A stretch of 64,000 nt of DNA from Tardiphaga sp. (lineage in GTDB: Bacteria > Pseudomonadota > Alphaproteobacteria > Rhizobiales > Xanthobacteraceae). Made by a program: the position numbers and the translations under genes. Location: contig NZ_JAQGJT010000046.1 in NCBI RefSeq assembly GCF_028290495.1, forward strand, positions 37,504-101,503, read 5' to 3'. Under the pieces are notes generated by a model. That model made no database searches. It was given only the letters and a program-made list of their open reading frames with translations, and was not told where the DNA came from. This document shows positions 17,205 through 22,707 of this stretch, one piece after another; the first letter of the stretch is position 1, and every line of letters starts with the position of its first letter.

Positions 17205-17824
17205 CTGAGCAGCACCACCCGACATGGGCAGAAATCAACGCAATAATTAGTCAGTCGACGCCTGGCCGCATTCAATTGCAAATGGCGTTCGCATCGTCGC
17301 ATCAAGAACGTCGAAAGCTGGTCGAGGATGCTATCGACTGGATAGCGCAAGAAATGACGAAGACCTCTCATCTCCGGCAAGAGAGAGGCGAGGACGAAAT
17401 TTCGATAGATTTTGTCTCGATGCTAAAGGCTATGGGATTCCAAGCCGCACATGACACGCAGTATGGCGGGCATTGCGACGTAATCGTTGAAGGAAGAGAT
17501 GATTTTCTTTGGATCGCTGAAGCTAAAGTGCACTCGTCATATGCTTGGCTAGAAAAAGGCATGGCTCAATTGTCGACGCGTTATTCCACAGGCCTTGACG
17601 GGCAGGATTGTGGAGAGATCCTCGTCTACACTTATCAGCGGAGGCTTGATCATATCATGCTTGAATGGGCTGATCGGCTCAAAGCGGCAGTCTCTGGCAT
17701 TCAGATCGACCAAATCGATATGGACAAACTAACGTTCTTGTCAGTTCACGAGCATGAGAACACCGGGAGGCCGTTTCGGATCCGGCACAAAGGTGTAACC
17801 CTTCATTTTGCACCTACAGCTTGA
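17201..17824 (+). CDS. Putative PD-(D/E)XK-superfamily nuclease
   Basis: 207 aa from ATG 17201, overlapping the previous stop. Catalytic-type residues: Asp93 in GGHCDVIVEG and Glu107/Lys109 in WIAEAKV, spaced as in restriction-endonuclease-like folds, with a preceding acidic helix (ERGEDEISIDFVSML, about 61-75) that could supply the first Glu. A Gln-containing helix (GMAQLSTRYSTG) follows, as in many members. It is the last gene of a tightly overlapping trio in mobile cargo, so a DNA-targeting effector of a defence system is the natural reading. Superfamily assignment is from motif spacing only. Confidence 0.7.
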   Translation: MTEQHHPTWAEINAIISQSTPGRIQLQMAFASSHQERRKLVEDAIDWIAQEMTKTSHLRQERGEDEISIDFVSMLKAMGFQAAHDTQYGGHCDVIVEGRDDFLWIAEAKVHSSYAWLEKGMAQLSTRYSTGLDGQDCGEILVYTYQRRLDHIMLEWADRLKAAVSGIQIDQIDMDKLTFLSVHEHENTGRPFRIRHKGVTLHFAPTA

Positions 17825-17915
17825 CCCATCTCGATAAAGCGCGTCAGCACAGTTTAGATATTTGGCGGCTACCTGCCTCTCGATCGCTTACGTCGCATCC
17901 GGAATACCTTGTAAA

Positions 17916-17937
17916 GGGTGGGCGCAGCGCCCGCCCC
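17916..17937 (+). terminator. GC-rich hairpin after the nuclease operon
   Basis: GGGTGGGCGC-AGC-GCCCGCCCC folds into a strong stem but lacks a T-run, so factor-independent termination is possible but weak. Confidence 0.4.
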
Positions 17938-18006
17938 CTCGCGAGCAAAAATGTGCACGTAGCAAATATCCTCAAGGCCTTGGACATTCAAATTCGTGGT
18001 TGCGAT

Positions 18007-19047
18007 TCAATATCGCAAGGTCGTGTCTGCTTTAACGACCGGAACGTCTAAACTGTTTTGATCCAATAGTAGTTTTGCCGCGCTATACTGGTTCTCTTGG
18101 TCCCGGTGAGGCCCCACTATAATCCTTTTGATCGGGAGCCTCTCTTCGAGCGTTTCGAACAACCTGATATACGGCACTGCGCCTCCGGCAACACCTTCTC
18201 GAAAGTTTATCTTTATGGCTGCTCGAACATCCCCCTTCGCTTGGGAAGGGATGGTTGCATTCGCGATCAGGCGGTATTCATTTTCTTCCTGAAAGCGTGG
18301 AGACTTCAGAAAGGGAATTGTTGTTATAAAGGCAGCAATGTAGCTCACGACCTCACGATCGCTAAGTATCTGCGCGACGTCCGGCCGAGCCGCTAAGGCG
18401 GGGACCTTTTCACGAAAAGCATCCCCAAGTGCCGACGCTCCTAGTCCTTCAAACGCACGGAGGTTGGCAAATTCTTCGTGGTTTCTATAAACAACTTTCC
18501 GGGTTGCAATTGCTTGTAATGAGCGCTGTTTGCTTTCCAGTTGAGTCAGCTTATCCAATTCAGCCTCGTCAAACTCAATAGCAAAGCCGCCGCGGCCGTA
18601 CCCGCGCCATTGGCTTAGAAGCCCGTGATTGTATTCCTCGCTTCCATGCGAGTGCATACAAAATGAAGTCAGGTAAAACGGCGAAATCGTCTCGATGGTT
18701 CTCATGATAGAGCGGCAGACATTAGCAGCCTCACTATCATAAACATTTTCGCCATACTTCTTCATTAGCCCGGGCGTGAAGGCATTCGCGGCTATCAGCT
18801 TCGGGACAATTTCGCGAAATTCTGCCGATACCTGCGGAACTAACAATTCTGAAAGAATCTGAAGCTCCGAAGTATCATTCAGGTAGTTCGCATGAGTGGC
18901 GAATAACACTTGCTCTTGGATGATGCCGATCAATCCCGATGCTGTCGTATAGTGAAAAAGTGAGGCTGATTGTCGAGCATGTGCGCCTTCCTTTTGTTTT
19001 GGCTCATTGATCGCCGCCCAGCGCTTTGCGCGATTTTTTCGGTTCAT
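18007..19047 (-). CDS. DUF2971 domain protein
   Basis: 346 aa from ATG 19047, which has a GGGGGA ribosome site; the open frame continues to 19326 but that extension has no domain. The DUF2971 hallmark is near the N-terminus: SLFHYTTASGLIGIIQEQVLFATHANYLND. Later boxes are FYLTSFCMHSHGSEEYN, LLSQWRGYGRGGFAIEF and ENEYRLIA. The family resembles ADP-ribosyltransferase-like folds in layout and is frequent in mobile and defence islands, but no activity is established. It faces the nuclease operon convergently, 182 bases away. Confidence 0.85.
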   Translation of the reverse strand: MNRKNRAKRWAAINEPKQKEGAHARQSASLFHYTTASGLIGIIQEQVLFATHANYLNDTSELQILSELLVPQVSAEFREIVPKLIAANAFTPGLMKKYGENVYDSEAANVCRSIMRTIETISPFYLTSFCMHSHGSEEYNHGLLSQWRGYGRGGFAIEFDEAELDKLTQLESKQRSLQAIATRKVVYRNHEEFANLRAFEGLGASALGDAFREKVPALAARPDVAQILSDREVVSYIAAFITTIPFLKSPRFQEENEYRLIANATIPSQAKGDVRAAIKINFREGVAGGAVPYIRLFETLEERLPIKRIIVGPHRDQENQYSAAKLLLDQNSLDVPVVKADTTLRY

Positions 19048-19552
19048 TAGATCCCCCAAGGAAAGCAGAGTCGGACAACCTGAGGACGACCGCAAGCTCA
19101 ATTGCGCCCCGTACTCGTTCGTAGCGTGGGCGCGTTGTGCGATTGCGCGGGTGCTCTCGGAATAGTTGCTGACCCAATGGGAATCCCAAAGGGCCGGCAC
19201 ACCGTGCCCACCCTCAATCTGAGGGCGGAGGGCACGCACCGGGCGCGTACCCTTGGAGCTCGCCATATTTGGCGACAAGGGTGTCCACAGGGCGGACGGC
19301 CTTGGCAAAGGGTACTTGCCGGGCAAATAGGCTGATTTCCATGTAGCGATTCACGGGCAGGAAGTGCCTGCGGCTGTAAAGCGCGGTACTGATTCCCTCC
19401 GCAAAAACAGCCAGGGGGGAATCCCGGGGGTATGCGCAGAATTACGCATAACCCCGGCGCGCGCCGTTGGTGGTGTCCACAAGTGCGTCGCCTGCTGAAA
19501 CCTTAGGGCGGAAAAGGATCTTGGTTCGCCACTACCTAACGGTGCGCGGCAG
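19048..19552. other. Intergenic gap with an imperfect palindrome
   Basis: About 505 bases with no supported gene. The main structure is at 19427-19455: GGGGTATGCG, an eight-base loop, then CGCATAACCCC, a 10-bp inverted repeat with one bulged A. It could be a binding site for a regulator or recombinase. A plus-strand frame at 19102 is antisense to the DUF2971 leader and not convincing. Confidence 0.5.
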
Positions 19553-19738
19553 TCACTTGCCCTGCAAAGTCGCCGCCTCTCGTGCTAAGCGCTCGGCCCT
19601 GAGACGTGCGCGATTATCGTCGAAGGCCTGCTGTGAGATTTCGAACTCTGTCTTAGCGGGCTTAACTTCGGTCGGTTTGAATGCCTTTTCCGCGTCCTGT
19701 TGGACCGCACTTACGGTCCCGAGTTGAAACTTATTCAT
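19553..19738 (-). CDS. Small unknown protein coupled to the RHH regulator
   Basis: 61 aa from ATG 19738, whose first bases overlap the stop of the RHH gene, so the pair is translationally coupled. The sequence is charged and helical (QQAFDDNRARLRAERLAREA), with no family recognised. Arrangement of a DNA-binding RHH protein followed by a tiny partner resembles toxin-antitoxin or ParD-like modules, but no toxin fold is visible. Confidence 0.6.
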   Translation of the reverse strand: MNKFQLGTVSAVQQDAEKAFKPTEVKPAKTEFEISQQAFDDNRARLRAERLAREAATLQGK

Positions 19739-20109
19739 GGCTTTGCCTTTGGTGTATCCACCCGGGATCCCCTGAACTCTTCGGGGCCCTTAAGCAAACG
19801 GCGCTTGCGGCTCGCTTGTTCCTCCGAAGGCGCCGCACTGTCAGTCAATTTGTCGATCGCACCGGCTGCCATTTCCTTAGCTCGGGCCTTCTGCGTGGTG
19901 CTCTCATGCCGGGGCGCCTCAACCGTCAGGCCCAGCTCGACGAGGCGGCGGATGGCTTCGGGGCGCGACGGAGCGTCGTTCTGCTGCTTGGCCCAGTTGT
20001 CTATCTGCCCCAGTCGATCATCCTCAAACCGAACGAGCACGCCGTCGCGTCGGCCTCCAGTCGAGGGCCGACCACGCTTATTTGGGATATCCTGAATTGA
20101 CTTTGCCAT
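19735..20109 (-). CDS. Ribbon-helix-helix-type regulator
   Basis: 124 aa from ATG 20109. Residues about 20-62 match an RHH/CopG pattern: DGVLVRFEDDRLGQIDNWAKQQ then SRPEAIRRLVELGL. The long basic C-terminal tail (ARAKEMAAGAIDKL, RKRRLLKGPEE) is not part of the fold. RHH proteins bind inverted repeats as dimers and often repress their own operon; a perfect 18-bp inverted repeat flanks this gene's start codon, which supports autorepression. The frame is open upstream to 20391 but that part is antisense to other genes. Confidence 0.8.
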   Translation of the reverse strand: MAKSIQDIPNKRGRPSTGGRRDGVLVRFEDDRLGQIDNWAKQQNDAPSRPEAIRRLVELGLTVEAPRHESTTQKARAKEMAAGAIDKLTDSAAPSEEQASRKRRLLKGPEEFRGSRVDTPKAKP

Positions 20110-20128
20110 TAATTCAGGATATCCCAAA
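20081..20128 (-). promoter_or_regulatory. Perfect 18-bp inverted repeat enclosing the RHH start codon
   Basis: Arms TTTGGGATATCCTGAATT (20081-20098) and AATTCAGGATATCCCAAA (20111-20128) with a 12-base spacer that holds the ATG at 20109. In mRNA the start codon would sit in the loop of an 18-bp stem; in DNA it is a symmetric operator, with each arm also containing the short palindrome GGATATCC. Confidence 0.85.
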
Positions 20129-20187
20129 AGCAAGCCGAGGGGAAGCAGCAACTTCCACCCCGGCTTTAACCTCAAGCAGGAGCGACC

Positions 20188-20406
20188 ATGCCTAAGGCTG
20201 ACTGCGTGCTTAGCACGCCACCCACCAACACGCCTACTATCCGGCAGGCGATCGAAGACCAAATAGAGCGGTTGATTGCCTTCCTCGACTTCATCGACGA
20301 CCCGGACCTCGAAGCCGCGGGTGACGACGAGGATGGGCACGACTTCGAGGAAACCGACGGCCGGCCGGTCTTGATCTCCGCCTGCGGCCATCTGGTGTTT
20401 TCATGA
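20188..20406 (+). CDS. Small acidic protein of the tiny-gene cluster
   Basis: 72 aa from ATG 20188 with an AGGAGCG ribosome site. Composition is strongly acidic (DDPDLEAAGDDEDGHDFEE), preceded by a helix (IRQAIEDQIERLIAFLDFI). Comparable in design to the acidic 183-aa protein at 29642 of island 2. Its stop overlaps the next start. Function unknown. Confidence 0.6.
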   Translation: MPKADCVLSTPPTNTPTIRQAIEDQIERLIAFLDFIDDPDLEAAGDDEDGHDFEETDGRPVLISACGHLVFS

Positions 20407-20639
20407 GACAAATCACCAACGCGCAGTTCGAGGAAATCACCAATACAATCTTCGCCCTCAAGATGATCGCGAGCGTGGTCACCGACGCGGCCGACGAAAT
20501 GACGAGGCCGGACGAAGGCGAGGACTGGGAGATACCGGCGCGCATGGGCGAGCGCATCGCGCATTTCGCGATGGAGCAACTGAATGCCGTCTATGATCTC
20601 GAAGAGCTGGTTAAAGCTGCCGTGGCGGTGAGCGAATGA
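20403..20639 (+). CDS. Small unknown protein upstream of tiny membrane peptide 1
   Basis: 78 aa from ATG 20403, overlapping the previous stop by four bases. Helical, with no family recognised (EEITNTIFALKMIASVVTDAADEM; FAMEQLNAVYDLEELV). Its stop overlaps the ATG of the 33-aa membrane peptide (ATGA at 20636), so translation is coupled. Confidence 0.65.
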   Translation: MRQITNAQFEEITNTIFALKMIASVVTDAADEMTRPDEGEDWEIPARMGERIAHFAMEQLNAVYDLEELVKAAVAVSE

Positions 20640-20737
20640 ACCGCGCGCTGGCTGTGTTTGATCGCATCCTAGCCGCGGTAGTTCTCGGCTTCCTGATCTT
20701 CCTCGTCGGGTGGCGTTTCCCGGTCGGAGGCTTCTAA
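20636..20737 (+). CDS. Tiny membrane peptide, copy 1
   Basis: 33 aa: MNRALAVFDRILAAVVLGFL then IFLVGWRFPVGGF. One hydrophobic helix with an N-terminal NR..V.DR face and a C-terminal GWRFP signature. Closely matches the peptides at 20916 (33 aa) and 29547 (32 aa, island 2). Start overlaps the upstream gene's stop. The stretch encoding GFLIFLVGWRFPVGGF is almost identical in DNA to copy 2. Confidence 0.75.
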   Translation: MNRALAVFDRILAAVVLGFLIFLVGWRFPVGGF

Positions 20738-20739
20738 CG

Positions 20740-20919
20740 GTGGATATCGTCACTGAGATCCTAGCCGCTTGGCGGGAGGCCGACCCCAAAACGAAAGCGG
20801 AAGTGCTCGACTATCTGCGGCGGGCAGCGTCCGACGATCCGGAGCTACGAGAACAAGGCCTTGCTGCTCTTCAGGCGGCGGTTGCCGCGATCGGTCCTGT
20901 ACAGGAGGCTTCATCATGA
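20740..20919 (+). CDS. Small unknown protein between the two tiny membrane peptides
   Basis: 59 aa from GTG 20740, with a GGAGG site at 20726-20730 inside the previous gene's end. Helical (VDIVTEILAAWREADPKTKA, then AEVLDYLRRAASDDPELREQ). Its stop overlaps the ATG of peptide copy 2. A longer frame to ATG 20710 would overlap copy 1 and is unlikely. Confidence 0.6.
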   Translation: MDIVTEILAAWREADPKTKAEVLDYLRRAASDDPELREQGLAALQAAVAAIGPVQEASS

Positions 20920-21017
20920 ACCGCACTCTTGCGGTGATCGATCGCATCCTGGCCGGGGTGGCGATTGGCTTCCTGATCTTCCTCGTCGGGTGGCGTTTCC
21001 CGGTGGGAGGCTTTTAG
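20916..21017 (+). CDS. Tiny membrane peptide, copy 2
   Basis: 33 aa: MNRTLAVIDRILAGVAIGFL then IFLVGWRFPVGGF. Differs from copy 1 at a handful of residues, with the last 16 residues identical. Overlaps the upstream stop (ATGA) as copies 1 and 3 do. A strong terminator follows 10 bases later, making this the last gene of the tiny-gene operon. Confidence 0.75.
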   Translation: MNRTLAVIDRILAGVAIGFLIFLVGWRFPVGGF

Positions 21018-21026
21018 CAATGGAGC

Positions 21027-21057
21027 CCGCCGGTTCACGCGCCGGCGGCCTTTTTTT
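21027..21057 (+). terminator. Rho-independent terminator of the tiny-gene operon
   Basis: CCGCCGG, loop TTCACGCG, CCGGCGG, then CC and seven T. Directly after membrane peptide copy 2. Confidence 0.88.
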
Positions 21058-21128
21058 CACTGGACTGCAACTAACCTGGTTCACGAATGTTGCGGATTTG
21101 CTGGGCGGCCATCCATAGGAGCGCATCC

Positions 21129-21551
21129 ATGTGTGATTACAGCCTGCACGCGGTCGCTAACCGTCCAGCGGAGGTGGCGGATAGGTTGGTGTCGAACAAA
21201 TTTCCTTCCACGACAACTCGGGGGTTCGCAAGCTTCGACGATCCTCACGTCGCAGTGTGTCTTCGCCCGGGGACCGAAATCGCCTTTGAAGACAACGTCC
21301 GAGTCGACGGGTGGGTGTTTCGCCGGAACGTGCGCGATCGACTGGCCCGTTTTCGCCAAATTGACGTAGGCCAATCTCATCATCACCACGACGCGCTCGA
21401 GTTCTCCAACGGCGAGATCGTTCTCGTCACAGATCTTAGGCCCGGGCAAAGGGCGATCGTGCTGCAGCTGCCTGTTAGTCAGGCGATCGAAAGGCCCCGT
21501 AACCCGGAACCTGCTGCCGCGCTGCACGAAGTCGCTCGAATCATCCCCTGA
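21129..21551 (+). CDS. Conserved hypothetical protein, right end of island 1
   Basis: 140 aa from ATG 21129 with a TAGGAGCG ribosome site. The start MCDYSLHAVANRPAEV and the RPGTEIAFEDNVRV region resemble a conserved hypothetical protein I recall from Bradyrhizobium and relatives, without known function. A His run (SHHHHDALEFSNGE) may bind metal. It lies between two terminators, so it is monocistronic. Confidence 0.7.
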   Translation: MCDYSLHAVANRPAEVADRLVSNKFPSTTTRGFASFDDPHVAVCLRPGTEIAFEDNVRVDGWVFRRNVRDRLARFRQIDVGQSHHHHDALEFSNGEIVLVTDLRPGQRAIVLQLPVSQAIERPRNPEPAAALHEVARIIP

Positions 21552-21653
21552 CGCGCCATATTACAGGGCCCGGCGTGAACCGGCGGGTAAGGCAGAATCC
21601 TTCTTTCAGGCTCTCGCGATAGCGTTCTCTCAAGCGTACCGCAGTAGTTAGAC

Positions 21654-21683
21654 AAAACCCGCCGGGGCGACCCGGCGGGTTTT
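21654..21683. terminator. Bidirectional terminator
   Basis: AAAACCCGCCGG, short loop GGCGA, CCCGGCGGGTTTT: symmetric A and T runs serve the gene at 21129 (plus) and the gene at 21688 (minus). Confidence 0.88.
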
Positions 21684-21687
21684 ACTG

Positions 21688-21849
21688 TCAGTAACCGACG
21701 GTGCCTGGCAAGTCGAACCAGCCGAACGTCATCGCTGCGAGCGAGAGCAACAGGCCAATCCCACAGAAGATGAGGATGCCGGGGTCAAATTCGGCTTTGT
21801 CCTGCTTGGCGGGAACATGCGGCGGGGAAAGCCATTCGAGAACGGTCAT
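21688..21849 (-). CDS. Small single-helix membrane protein
   Basis: 53 aa from ATG 21849, with GGAGGG as ribosome site; the ATG at 21873 lies upstream of that site and is not used. One transmembrane segment (ILIFCGIGLLLSLAAMTFGW) near the C-terminus. No family recognised. Last gene before the tRNA-Cys end of island 1. Confidence 0.65.
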   Translation of the reverse strand: MTVLEWLSPPHVPAKQDKAEFDPGILIFCGIGLLLSLAAMTFGWFDLPGTVGY

Positions 21850-22012
21850 GGCACCCTCCGGGAGAGCCTCCAAGACAATTTATCTCAGGGAGATTCGGAA
21901 AGGTTCACTCGGAGAACGGGTAAAACGACCACCTTCATTGTGCGCTGGAATGTGCGTAGACCGAAATCCACGGTCTAAATTTCCAATAAAATCAATGCAC
22001 TAGGAAGGTAAC

Positions 22013-22026
22013 TGGAGGCCACGTCG
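22013..22026. repeat. Right attachment-site candidate of island 1 (tRNA-Cys 3' end)
   Basis: The 14 bases identical to 6464-6477, located in the CCA end of tRNA-Cys, mark the right boundary of the element. Confidence 0.7.
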
Positions 22027-22086
22027 GGAATCGAACCCGAATAAACGGTTTTGCAGACCGGCGCGTAACCACTCCGCCACATGGCC
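22013..22086 (-). tRNA. tRNA-Cys (GCA)
   Basis: 74 bases including an encoded CCA. Acceptor GGCCATG pairs with CGTGGCC, the D arm is GGCGGAGTGGTTAC, the anticodon loop is CTGCAAA (GCA), and the T arm has GGGTTCGATTCCC. Its 3' end serves as the island 1 insertion site. Confidence 0.95.
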
Positions 22087-22181
22087 CCATTGGCGGCTTT
22101 GTTACAGTCGGATCGCCCGTTAGGCAATGCCCCGATTGTTATCTTTCGCGTCCGGAATGTTCTTCCGGACGTCATTCCGTC

Positions 22182-22361
22182 TCAGCAGGAGGCAGTCCAG
22201 CCGTCCGGGAAGGGGACCAGCGGCCATTCCATGCCGTTGTCGTTGGCGGCAGCCGGGACCGGCGCCAGGAACATCGCCTGGCTGCGCAGGTCGTCGAGGG
22301 CTTCGGCTTCGATTTCGGTACGGACGACGCTCAGCAAGAGGTCGAATTCGGCTTCGCTCAT
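22182..22361 (-). CDS. Small unknown host protein
   Basis: 59 aa from ATG 22361 with an AAGGAG ribosome site. MSEAEFDLLLSVVRTEIEAE forms an N-terminal helix, then a tail PVPAAANDNGMEWPLVPFPDGW. No family recognised. It sits next to tRNA-Cys in host DNA. Confidence 0.55.
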   Translation of the reverse strand: MSEAEFDLLLSVVRTEIEAEALDDLRSQAMFLAPVPAAANDNGMEWPLVPFPDGWTASC

Positions 22362-22707
22362 TTGATTGCTCCTTGTTGGATGCAATCTGGCGAAAGAACT
22401 TTTTTGGCGCGTTGTGCGGATCGTTCAAATTTTATCGATCCAGCGGTGCGGCGGACCGTGGTTACCACCCTGTTGATAGGCGACGACAAATCCAACGCAT
22501 CCCGCGCGACAGTATCTTGCAGCCGACGTCGGCATCCGCACACACGGTTGTACTGATTGGAGTTTTCGCTGCAGTCGATTCACCTTCGAATAACTCTAAA
22601 TTAATGGGGCGGATGACACTTTGCCGATAAACGTGATTCCAGTGCGTGATTCGCGATAACTCGAACGCCTGCAAGTCGCTCGAGCAGCTCCCACCTACAG
22701 GTGAAGT
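22362..22707. other. Intergenic region upstream of the molybdenum oxidoreductase
   Basis: About 346 bases without a supported gene; presumably the promoter region of the 22708 operon. I see no clear operator or RNA structure. Confidence 0.5.

Larger units (their letters stand above)
6464..22026. mobile_element. Genomic island 1: satellite-like integrative element at tRNA-Cys
   Basis: About 15.6 kb bounded by a 14-bp direct repeat (6464-6477 and 22013-22026) equal to the 3' end of tRNA-Cys. An integrase lies 150 bases inside the left repeat. Contents are integrase, AlpA, VapE primase, P27 small terminase, several small unknown genes, then defence-like cargo. There is no recognisable large terminase, portal, capsid or tail gene. 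The cargo at 13.2-19 kb looks visibly more AT-rich than flanking host genes, which fits lateral acquisition. Boundaries rest on a short repeat, so exact ends are moderately certain. Confidence 0.75.

Noticed and set aside
19047..19326. 93-residue N-terminal extension of the DUF2971 protein
   Set aside because: No conserved sequence and a good ribosome site precedes the internal ATG at 19047.
19553..20109. Type II toxin-antitoxin system
   Set aside because: An RHH protein with a coupled small partner fits the layout, but the partner shows no known toxin fold.
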